From: Synergistes sp.
Lineage (GTDB): Bacteria; Synergistota; Synergistia; Synergistales; Synergistaceae
NCBI GenBank assembly: GCA_016288355.1
Contig: JAEEYY010000009.1
Location: forward strand, 1 to 17,865
Direction: 5' to 3'
Length of the DNA stretch: 17,865 nucleotides
In this document: in pieces, positions 1 through 5,165 of the stretch
Layout: every line of letters starts with the position of its first letter
Position numbering within the stretch: position 1 is the stretch's first letter
Program-made: the position numbers and the translations under genes
The notes under the pieces: generated by a model
What the model saw: only the letters and a program-made list of their open reading frames with translations
Databases searched by the model: none
What the model was told of the DNA's origin: nothing

Positions 1-593
1 CTGTAGGTATGCAGTTCGTCGACGACGACAAACTTCAGATTTCTGAAATATCCGGACCATTTGGTGTGGTGCGGCAGGATCCCCGAGTTCAGCATGTCGG
101 GGTTTGTAATCACGATATGCCCTTCGGTGCGCGCAAGGCGGCGCTTTACCGGGTCGGTATCACCGTCATATACAAAACCGTGTATCTCTCCTCCGGCGGA
201 GGCGGAAAGCTCGCCGAATTCGGCAAGCTGATCCTGGGCCAGCGCTTTCGTGGGAAAAAGATAAAGCGCACGCGCGTTCGCATCCTGCAGAACGGCATGC
301 AGTACAGGCAGATTGTAGCAAAGAGTCTTGCCGGAGGCGGTCGGAGTAGCTATTACACAGTCGGTCCCGGCCAGCGCGCAGGACACCGCCCTGCTCTGAT
401 GAGAATAAAGAGCCTCTATCCCGCGTTTTTTAAGGGCATTCACGATGCGCATGTCAAGCGCGCCGAACCCTCCGAATTCCGCCTGCCGCGCAGGGAGTTT
501 TTTTATCACGGGAGCACGTCCGCCCATATCAGCAAGCATACGTACTATATCGTCAACCGATGTTTTCTTTTTGGAAAAATAATCCCCAAGCAC
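1..593 (-). CDS. MrfA/YprA-like DEAD/DEAH-box helicase, N-terminal part (cut by window edge)
   Basis: Superfamily 2 ATP-dependent helicase; only the first 197 codons lie in the window and the reading frame runs off the left edge. The translation shows a Q-motif-like SHQ (about residue 66), Walker A TPTASGKT (83-90), motif Ia LFPTKALAQDQL, motif Ib-like ITNPDMLNSGILPHHTKW, and motif II as DELH (192-195) within VVVDELHTY. This combination, especially the NPDML..GILP..TKW block and DELHTY, is characteristic of the MrfA/YprA family, whose B. subtilis member takes part in mitomycin-damage repair and which ends in a DUF1998 zinc-binding region (not visible here). The GTG start at 593 is chosen because a GGGGGTG ribosome binding site sits 7 nt upstream and a promoter at 636-664 would start the transcript near 629. 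The frame stays open to 725 but upstream codons would be untranscribed. Divergent from the DtxR-family gene. Family call is confident; the exact start is less so. Confidence 0.88.
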   Translation of the reverse strand, partial: MLGDYFSKKKTSVDDIVRMLADMGGRAPVIKKLPARQAEFGGFGALDMRIVNALKKRGIEALYSHQSRAVSCALAGTDCVIATPTASGKTLCYNLPVLHAVLQDANARALYLFPTKALAQDQLAEFGELSASAGGEIHGFVYDGDTDPVKRRLARTEGHIVITNPDMLNSGILPHHTKWSGYFRNLKFVVVDELHTY

Positions 594-635
594 AACAAAG
601 CACCCCCAGCACGGCAGATGTACCGCTATAAACGA

Positions 636-664
636 AGTATATGGAATGAACAAAAAAGATGCAA
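636..664 (-). promoter_or_regulatory. Predicted sigma-70 promoter for the helicase gene
   Basis: On the minus strand TTGCAT (659-664) and TATACT (636-641) are separated by exactly 17 bp. A transcript would start near 629, about 36 nt before the GTG start. This spacing supports the chosen start codon. Confidence 0.55.
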
Positions 665-776
665 GCGCATGATCATAGGTAAAAACAGACGCAGAAGTAT
701 ACTCATGCGGCGTTATGTTATAGAATTATAAAAAGATTCGGTGGCATAACAAAACAACACAATATGGGTGATGTCG

Positions 777-1151
777 ATGCAGGAATCCGGTGAAAATTAT
801 CTCGAGACGATACTTATACTTCAGAACAGGAACGGAATCGTGCGTTCCGTAGATATTGCAAGGGAGCTCTCGGTCAGCAAGCCGAGCGTCTGCCGCGCTA
901 TCGGCATATTGAAGAACAGCGGGCTGCTGACCATGGAAAGAAACGGCGAACTGCGGCTGACCGAGGCAGGAAAAGCCTGTGCCGACGCCATTTATGAGCG
1001 TCATCTTCTGATAACGGAATTCCTGCACGAAACAGTCGGCGTGGACAAAGGAACAGCAGAGGAAGACGCCTGCCGCATAGAGCATATAATAAGCGATGAG
1101 ACTTTTAAAAAGATAAAAGAATTCCTCGCAAAGCACAGTAAAAAGCAATAA
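777..1151 (+). CDS. DtxR/MntR-family metal-dependent transcriptional regulator (single-domain type)
   Basis: A 125-residue repressor of the DtxR superfamily, which represses metal-uptake or metal-homeostasis genes when loaded with Fe(II) or Mn(II). It opens with ESGENYLETI, followed by a winged helix-turn-helix (about residues 22-60; recognition region SKPSVCRAIGIL) and a dimerisation/metal-binding helix bundle (ERHLLITEFL; EEDACRIEH). Candidate metal ligands by position are Glu10, His76, Cys99, Glu102 and His103. It lacks the SH3-like third domain of DtxR/IdeR. The ATG at 777 is preferred because GGTG (767-770) lies 6 nt upstream; GTG 768 and ATG 771 are in-frame alternatives without a well-spaced ribosome binding site. 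It is monocistronic, followed by a short terminator, and convergent with the symporter gene. Its target genes are not evident here. Confidence 0.9.
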   Translation: MQESGENYLETILILQNRNGIVRSVDIARELSVSKPSVCRAIGILKNSGLLTMERNGELRLTEAGKACADAIYERHLLITEFLHETVGVDKGTAEEDACRIEHIISDETFKKIKEFLAKHSKKQ

Positions 1152-1157
1152 TCACAG

Positions 1158-1179
1158 AAGCCTTCAGGGCTTTTCTCTT
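1158..1179 (+). terminator. Rho-independent terminator of the DtxR-family gene
   Basis: AAGCC (1158-1162) and GGCTT (1168-1172) flank a 5-nt loop and run into TTTTCTCTT. It begins 7 nt after the stop codon. Confidence 0.6.
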
Positions 1180-1194
1180 CTGCCGGAATAACAA

Positions 1195-1234
1195 AAAGGG
1201 CATGGGAAAGATGCTTTCTTTCCGTATGCCCTTT
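1195..1234 (-). terminator. Rho-independent terminator of the symporter gene
   Basis: The outer arms AAAGGGCAT (1195-1203) and ATGCCCTTT (1226-1234) are perfectly complementary, and the inner GGAAAG/CTTTCC extends the stem to about 15-16 bp with small defects. Read on the minus strand it is followed by a T-run and lies 26 nt past the symporter stop codon. It may also block read-through from the convergent DtxR-family gene. Confidence 0.78.
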
Positions 1235-1260
1235 AAAATATCCTCAGTAATATTTATTTT

Positions 1261-2826
1261 TTATTTATTATCTTCGTAAACTCTCGGACCTATCGAATCA
1301 GTTACCGAAACCACGACCTTGCGATCGTAGCAGGCAAACATATTATCCGTCTTTTCCTTATCCGGGGCCTTTGTGATCCAGCTCACGGCCGGAACTATCA
1401 GAAGTCCCGCAAGCATGCAGAAAGCGCCTGCGTTGATGGGGCTCTTAATTATCGCCGGGAACGAGCCGCGGATGAAAATGTTTAATATCATCACGACTGT
1501 CGAGAAGATAAAGTTAACCGCACACGCGGCCTTGGTGGTGCGCTTCCAGTACAGGCCGTAAAGGAACGGGGCAAGGAAGGCGCCAGCCATAGCGCCCCAC
1601 GAGACTCCCATCATCTGGGCGATGAACGATACGTTTGAATTGTACTGTATTATCGCTATGACGGCCGATATGGCAATGAATATAGCGATCAGCACCCTCA
1701 TGCTTACCAGCTGTTTTTTCTCGCTCATATCCCTGTCCACGCATACCTTCAGGAAGTCCAGCGTAAGCGTGGAGCTGGACGTCAGGACCAGTGAGGAGAG
1801 CGTCGACATTGAAGCGGAGAGGACCAGTATCACGACTACTCCCAGCAGCACAGTCGGAAGGCCTGAGAGCATAGCGGGGATAACCGCGTCAAAGCCTTCC
1901 ACGGAGACGTCTACCACATCCGAGAAGAGCCTGCCGAAGCCGCCGAGGAAGTAGCAGCCGCCCGCTACGACCGTCGCAAAAAACGTTGAGATGATGGTCC
2001 CTTTGCTTATGGCCTCCTCGCTTGTGATGGCGTAGAATTTCTGCACCATCTGAGGAAGCCCCCACGTGCCCAGAGAGGTAAGTATCACGACTCCGAGAAG
2101 ATTTACGGGGTCGGGACCGAAGAAGGACGCAAAGACTCCGGGCGTGGCCGAGACGGCAGGATCGGTGACCCTTCCGAGCGCGTCGAGCGCCGCCAGAAAA
2201 CCGCCGCGGCTGTTAAGCACCGCAACGATAACGGCTATAATGCCCAAAACCATTATGATGCCCTGGATAAAATCATTGATCGCTGTCGCCATGTAACCGC
2301 CTGCAATGACATATATCGCCGTCAGGACCGCCATCGCGATAACGCATACGGAGTAGTCTATATCGAACGCCATGCCGAAGAGGCGCGACAGTCCGTTGTA
2401 GAGCGATGCCGTGTACGGAATCATAAAGACAAAGATGACCGCGGAAGCCGCAACTTTCAGCGCCTGGCTCTCAAAGCGCGTCCCGAAGAACTGCGGCATC
2501 GTAGCCGAATTGAGATGCTGCGTCATGACTCTGGTCCTGCGCCCCAGAACGACCCAGGCCGCCATCGAGCCCAGCAGAGCATTTCCTATTCCTGCCCAGG
2601 TCGCCGCGATTCCGTACCTCCAGCCGAACTGTCCTGCGTAACCGACAAAAACGACAGCGGAAAAGTATGACGTCCCGTAAGCGAACGCTGTCAGCCACGG
2701 GCCCACCTGACGGCCTCCGAGCACGAAGCCGCTTACGTCGGTGGAATGCCTGCGGCAGTAGAGCCCCACCAGTATCATGACGACTACAAAAACGACCAGC
2801 AACGCTAATTTGATGAACAGATCCAT
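1261..2826 (-). CDS. Sodium:solute symporter (SSS/SLC5 family), predicted tyrosine-controlled
   Basis: A 521-residue polytopic inner-membrane protein with about 13 hydrophobic segments and an extracytoplasmic N-terminus, the usual SSS size and topology. Family landmarks are GTSYFSAVVFVGYAGQFGW near residues 50-70 (compare ASWFSASTFLG in PutP-like members), AGGYMATAINDFIQG (about 176-190), and SASMSTLSSLVLTSSSTLTLD (about 339-359), whose Ser/Thr residues correspond to the TM8 part of the Na2 sodium site. The family takes up proline, pantothenate, sugars or carboxylates with sodium, so the fold alone does not give the substrate. The ATG at 2826 has AAAGGGTG 8 nt upstream. Upstream lie a terminator, an antiterminator and a tyrosine-rich leader peptide, which make tyrosine or a related aromatic compound the best substrate guess (inference). 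Monocistronic, with its own promoter and terminator. Confidence 0.92.
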   Translation of the reverse strand: MDLFIKLALLVVFVVVMILVGLYCRRHSTDVSGFVLGGRQVGPWLTAFAYGTSYFSAVVFVGYAGQFGWRYGIAATWAGIGNALLGSMAAWVVLGRRTRVMTQHLNSATMPQFFGTRFESQALKVAASAVIFVFMIPYTASLYNGLSRLFGMAFDIDYSVCVIAMAVLTAIYVIAGGYMATAINDFIQGIIMVLGIIAVIVAVLNSRGGFLAALDALGRVTDPAVSATPGVFASFFGPDPVNLLGVVILTSLGTWGLPQMVQKFYAITSEEAISKGTIISTFFATVVAGGCYFLGGFGRLFSDVVDVSVEGFDAVIPAMLSGLPTVLLGVVVILVLSASMSTLSSLVLTSSSTLTLDFLKVCVDRDMSEKKQLVSMRVLIAIFIAISAVIAIIQYNSNVSFIAQMMGVSWGAMAGAFLAPFLYGLYWKRTTKAACAVNFIFSTVVMILNIFIRGSFPAIIKSPINAGAFCMLAGLLIVPAVSWITKAPDKEKTDNMFACYDRKVVVSVTDSIGPRVYEDNK

Positions 2827-2855
2827 GACGATACACCCTTTCAGACGGATAGGAT

Positions 2856-2895
2856 AAAAAATAAAAAAGAAACCGGCCCCTGCGGGCGCGGTTTC
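2856..2895 (-). terminator. Attenuator terminator in the leader of the symporter gene
   Basis: On the minus strand GAAACCG(C)GCCC pairs with GGGCCGGTTTC around a GCAG loop: 11 bp with one bulged base (2869-2895). It runs straight into T6-A-T6 (2868 down to 2856). It lies between the promoter and the symporter start codon, 29 nt before the ATG, so it must be bypassed for expression. Confidence 0.85.
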
Positions 2896-2933
2896 TGAAG
2901 TTAACTCTGCGGATATGCCTACTTCAAAGAAAC
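2891..2933 (-). promoter_or_regulatory. Predicted antiterminator hairpin, exclusive with the attenuator
   Basis: On the minus strand GTTTC-TT-TGAAGT (2933 to 2921) can pair with ACTTCAGAAAC (2901 to 2891): 11 bp with a 2-nt bulge. Its 3' arm uses the GAAAC that forms the base of the terminator stem, so the two structures cannot coexist. The leader-peptide stop codon (2919-2921) sits at the top of the 5' arm, so a ribosome reaching the stop would melt it, while one stalled at the tyrosine codons (2967-2990) would leave it free. Confidence 0.7.
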
Positions 2934-3020
2934 AGCGAAAAGCCCCGGGGCGTTATACATGCGGGGATAAGCATAATAGCAATAATAATAACGGTTATTG
3001 ATAAATGCTTTTCCCATCAT
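2919..3020 (-). CDS. Tyrosine-rich leader peptide (33 residues) of the symporter attenuator
   Basis: A small ORF beginning with two consecutive ATG codons (3020 and 3017) and ending in TAG at 2919-2921. The ribosome binding site AAGGGGGG (3025-3032) lies 4 nt before the first ATG and 7 nt before the second. Residues 11-18 are YYYCYYAY and Tyr22 follows; all seven tyrosines are encoded by TAT. The ORF lies between a near-consensus promoter and overlapping antiterminator/terminator hairpins. This is the arrangement of the trp, his and phe leader peptides, where ribosome stalling at scarce-amino-acid codons blocks the terminator. No product function is expected beyond its own translation. It is too short for ordinary gene finding. 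The symporter starts 92 nt downstream of its stop. Confidence 0.85.
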   Translation of the reverse strand: MMGKAFINNRYYYCYYAYPRMYNAPGLFAVSLK

Positions 3021-3048
3021 GCAGCCCCCCTTCATATACACAAGCCGC

Positions 3049-3064
3049 GCCGTTCAAAGACGGC
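3049..3064 (-). other. Small hairpin in the 5' leader, upstream of the leader peptide
   Basis: GCCGT (3049-3053) and ACGGC (3060-3064) are complementary around a 6-nt loop, in the transcribed 5' untranslated region just after the predicted transcription start. It may stabilise the 5' end; no other role is visible. Confidence 0.35.
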
Positions 3065-3080
3065 AAAATTAACGGAATGA

Positions 3081-3109
3081 ATAGTACTATCATATATTTT
3101 TTTTGTCAA
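3081..3109 (-). promoter_or_regulatory. Near-consensus sigma-70 promoter of the leader peptide-symporter unit
   Basis: On the minus strand a perfect TTGACA (3104-3109) is separated by 17 bp from TACTAT (3081-3086). The spacer is A/T-rich. Transcription would start near 3074, about 54 nt before the leader peptide. A strong constitutive promoter fits control by termination rather than by initiation. Confidence 0.85.
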
Positions 3110-3130
3110 GAACGAAATTCAGGATACTGC

Positions 3131-3155
3131 TAAATTCCGTAAATTGCAAAATTTA
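3131..3155. promoter_or_regulatory. AT-rich repeats upstream of the symporter promoter, possible operator or UP element
   Basis: TAAATT occurs at 3131-3136 and again at 3140-3145 (9-bp step), and the second copy forms a perfect inverted repeat with AATTTA (3150-3155) around GCAA. The cluster lies 22-46 bp upstream of the -35 box. It could be a regulator site or merely AT-rich promoter DNA. Confidence 0.3.
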
Positions 3156-3216
3156 TCGGTCAGCAGCCGGCGCAGGCATTTTTATCCATCTGTCAGGCAA
3201 AAGATAAGCAGATATT

Positions 3217-3253
3217 AAAAGAAAGCGTGCGGCGGTTTCTGCCGGCCCGCCGC
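3217..3253 (-). terminator. Rho-independent terminator of the ygjV-like/glycosylase/GNAT operon
   Basis: On the minus strand GCGGCGG (3247-3253) and CCGCCGC (3229-3235) form a perfect 7-bp GC stem with an 11-nt loop, followed by ACGCTTTCTTTT. It begins 17 nt after the GNAT stop codon. Confidence 0.75.
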
Positions 3254-3270
3254 GGGAGCGAGTACAGATC

Positions 3271-3771
3271 TTAAAGCGTCAGATACATATCGTACCAGAC
3301 AGCGCCGCCGAGAGTGAGCCGGGAAAGTCCGGCCTCTATGAAACCGTGCCTGCGGTAGAAAGCTTTCAGATGTTCCTTGCAGGCCAGAGAAAAATTCTTT
3401 GCTCCCTTTTCGCGGAAAAGAGCAAGCGAAGCTTCCAGCATTTTGTCTCCCAGCCCCTGCCGCTGCAGATGAGGTGCGACGATAAAGGTCATTATCGCAA
3501 AAGTGTCCCCTCTGCTTATTTCTTTTCTCTCATATATTTCGTCTGTTATAAGGCGCAGCGCCGTGGGCCTGCATACTATCGCGGCGGCTGTCTCTCCTTT
3601 GCCTCCGTCAGCCGCGGCGCTTTCCGCAACGGCAAAGCCCTCGGGGAAGGAGGCAAAGCACCATTTAAAAGTTTCTTCAGACAGCGCTTCCTCCGGAGGG
3701 AACACCGCTTTTTCAATAGCTGCGATTCCTGCAATATCCGCTTTTTCAGCCGCTCTTACGTTTATTTTCAT
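3271..3771 (-). CDS. GNAT-family N-acetyltransferase
   Basis: A 166-residue acetyl-CoA-dependent N-acetyltransferase of the GNAT fold. The N-terminus MKINVRAAEKADIAGIAAIE is the usual beta-1/alpha-1 region. Motif A is FIVAPHLQRQGLGDKMLEASL (about residues 98-118), carrying the pyrophosphate-binding Q-x-x-G-x-G loop (QRQGLG), and motif B appears as FYRRHGFIEAG. Motifs FPPEEALSEETF and FPEGFAVAE resemble small-amine (arylalkylamine-like) acetyltransferases, but the substrate cannot be assigned. The frame is open to 3882, but the ATG at 3771 is chosen: GGAAAGG lies 9 nt upstream, and the longer version would overlap the glycosylase gene and add 37 residues with no GNAT character. It is the last gene of a three-gene minus-strand operon, 44 nt after the glycosylase. 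Confidence 0.87.
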   Translation of the reverse strand: MKINVRAAEKADIAGIAAIEKAVFPPEEALSEETFKWCFASFPEGFAVAESAAADGGKGETAAAIVCRPTALRLITDEIYERKEISRGDTFAIMTFIVAPHLQRQGLGDKMLEASLALFREKGAKNFSLACKEHLKAFYRRHGFIEAGLSRLTLGGAVWYDMYLTL

Positions 3772-3815
3772 TATTATGTGCCTTTCCGTAATTATTCTTT
3801 TATCACAGTCTTCTG

Positions 3816-4331
3816 CTAAATACCGTGTATGCACCGCGGCGTCTCTGTGTCGCATAAACCGAGCGCAAGCGCCTCGTGCCACATCTTAAGCCGTTCCGCA
3901 TCCCTGCCGGCGCAGGCGGGACTCGTCGACAGCAGTCTGCGGTAAGGTATCGCCGGCGTACCGAAATGTCTGCTGTATTTTAAAAAAGCATATGAGCCGT
4001 TAAAAAGTATCAGCGATATCCCGCGATAGGACGCAAGCAGGCCCGGTATATCGTTAAAAGTTTCGTCTCTTATCTTTCCGTCTGAACTGCCCTGCCTTGA
4101 AGCATGGCTTATAACATCCCAGAGAGCCAGTTTTCTGCGCAGTATGTACTCGTAGCGCATATCAAAGCTTTCCGGCGGCGTTTCGCCCCAGAAGCCGTAA
4201 ATCGTTTTCCAGAAAGCGTTGCGCGGGTGGGCGTAGTAGCGGGCATCCGCAATAGAGCGGTCGCCGGGCAGCGAACCGAGTATAAGCACCCGCGAGCCGC
4301 TGTCGATTACAGGCGCAAAGCTGTATTTCAT
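3816..4331 (-). CDS. DNA-deoxyinosine (hypoxanthine) glycosylase, uracil-DNA glycosylase superfamily
   Basis: A 171-residue base-excision-repair enzyme. VLILGSLPGDRSIADARYYAHPRNAFWKTIYG near the N-terminus matches the ILGS.PG...S....YY.HP.N.FW signature of the family-6 hypoxanthine-DNA glycosylases, and a C-terminal RRLLSTSPACAG provides the LPSTSPA-like motif 2. The enzymes remove hypoxanthine arising from adenine deamination. The ATG at 4331 is chosen: the upstream ygjV-like gene stops at 4339, and its final codons contain the ribosome binding site GGGGAAGG, so translation is probably coupled. A TTG at 4355 would extend the protein by 8 residues into the upstream gene. Middle gene of the operon. 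The family assignment is strong; substrate preference is known from family members, not from this sequence. Confidence 0.88.
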   Translation of the reverse strand: MKYSFAPVIDSGSRVLILGSLPGDRSIADARYYAHPRNAFWKTIYGFWGETPPESFDMRYEYILRRKLALWDVISHASRQGSSDGKIRDETFNDIPGLLASYRGISLILFNGSYAFLKYSRHFGTPAIPYRRLLSTSPACAGRDAERLKMWHEALALGLCDTETPRCIHGI

Positions 4332-4338
4332 CCCGGCA

Positions 4339-4860
4339 CTAACCTTCCCCGTCAAGCGCCTTCCAGCCGTACCTGATGAAAGATACCACGATCGACACCA
4401 GGCAGAATGTTTCCGTCACCACACCGGATATCGAAAATGTATGTATGTCGTATACAAGCCACGCCGGCGAATTGACCAAAAAGTTGGCAATGCGTATATT
4501 CTTCCCGTTGCGGGACCAGCAGGCTGCAGTCATGACAGTCATGCCGATGCAGGGCAGGATGCTGAACCAGTCCTTCCACGTGAGACAGGTGCCGGATATA
4601 TATCCCGCTGTAATAAGCGGCAGCCAGCCTTTCCACTGCGCCCATCTGCGGGAATGGCTGTAAAGTATGTAGTTCCGCATCAGTCCCAGCAATATGCTCA
4701 TGCTTCCCGACAGCGCGCCGAGCATTATGAAATGTATTATATACATCACATTGGAGCCCATCTGCAGCAGAAAGAGATTTTTGCTTTTTCTGCACTGGTA
4801 TGAGGCAATGATAAGCGCAGTGCCCACAAAACCTATCAGCTGCGCGGCGACCTGATACAA
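4339..4860 (-). CDS. YgjV-family inner-membrane protein
   Basis: A 173-residue protein of unknown function with about six hydrophobic segments, matching the Imp-YgjV family of bacterial inner-membrane proteins (QLIGFVGTALIIASYQCR...LLQMGSNVMYIIHF at the N-terminus; NSPAWLVYDIHTFSISGVVTE near the C-terminus). The start is the TTG at 4860: AAGGGGGG (4868-4875) lies exactly 7 nt upstream. The in-frame ATG at 4893 overlaps the predicted -10 box (4892-4897) and so would not be within the transcript; choosing it would add 11 residues. First gene of an operon with the DNA glycosylase and the acetyltransferase. The operon's purpose is not evident from the family. Confidence 0.85.
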   Translation of the reverse strand: MYQVAAQLIGFVGTALIIASYQCRKSKNLFLLQMGSNVMYIIHFIMLGALSGSMSILLGLMRNYILYSHSRRWAQWKGWLPLITAGYISGTCLTWKDWFSILPCIGMTVMTAACWSRNGKNIRIANFLVNSPAWLVYDIHTFSISGVVTETFCLVSIVVSFIRYGWKALDGEG

Positions 4861-4891
4861 CGGTATTCCCCCCTTCGGAAGCACTTGCTCC

Positions 4892-4900
4892 ATTATATCA
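4892..4900 (-). promoter_or_regulatory. Extended -10 promoter of the ygjV-like operon
   Basis: On the minus strand TGATATAAT gives a perfect TATAAT (4892-4897) with an upstream TG. No convincing -35 box lies 16-18 bp further. Transcription would begin near 4885, giving a leader of about 25 nt with the AAGGGGGG ribosome binding site. A GCCCC/GGGGC inverted repeat (4916-4931) sits just upstream, where a -35 box would be expected. Confidence 0.55.
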
Positions 4901-5047
4901 GCAGATGCATTTAAAGCCCCTCATCCGGGGCACTGCATAATCAGATGAGTAAATAACAGGATACCGGTTTTCCCGCAGAACCTTTTTGCAGAAGAATGTA
5001 TGCAACCGATTGAATTAATGCCACAGCAGAAAAAATCAATCAATGTA

Positions 5048-5075
5048 TTGACATATATTCAGATACGGTTATAAT
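5048..5075 (+). promoter_or_regulatory. Consensus sigma-70 promoter of carAB
   Basis: A perfect TTGACA (5048-5053) and a perfect TATAAT (5070-5075) are separated by 16 bp. The predicted start near 5082 leaves a leader of about 84 nt before carA. Confidence 0.85.
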
Positions 5076-5106
5076 ATCTCGTCAGTTTGAACATATAGTT
5101 AGTTTT

Positions 5107-5141
5107 AAAAATAAACAAAAATAATGTTTATGTTTATTTTT
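5107..5141 (+). promoter_or_regulatory. AT-rich inverted repeat in the carA leader, possible operator or weak attenuator
   Basis: AAAAATAAACA (5107-5117) is perfectly complementary to TGTTTATTTTT (5131-5141), 11 bp around 13 nt. A second TGTTTAT at 5125-5131 gives an alternative 7-bp pairing with ATAAACA (5111-5117). The downstream arm runs into T6. carAB is commonly repressed by arginine or pyrimidine signals, so this could be a repressor site or a weak terminator; the sequence does not decide. Confidence 0.4.
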
Positions 5142-5165
5142 TACAGAAACTGAAGGAGCGCGCTT

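Noticed and set aside
9..731. Plus-strand ORF of 240 codons overlapping the helicase
   Set aside because: Antisense shadow of a minus-strand frame that shows clear helicase motifs; its own translation has no recognisable family features.
2942..2951. Perfect GCCCCGGGGC palindrome inside the leader-peptide ORF
   Set aside because: No loop, so it cannot form a hairpin by itself; GGGGC may add a few pairs to the antiterminator, but this was not needed for the model.
4916..4931. GCCCC-TCATCC-GGGGC inverted repeat between the ygjV-like and carA promoters
   Set aside because: Only 5 bp, no clear T-run, and no gene whose transcript it would end; recorded only as context for the ygjV-like promoter.
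5124..5153. Nine-codon Phe-rich mini-ORF (MFMFIFYRN) just before carA, possible leader peptide
   Set aside because: No ribosome binding site precedes it, no terminator of normal strength follows, and the Phe content reflects the T-rich arm of the inverted repeat. Its stop overlapping the carA ribosome binding site is suggestive only.
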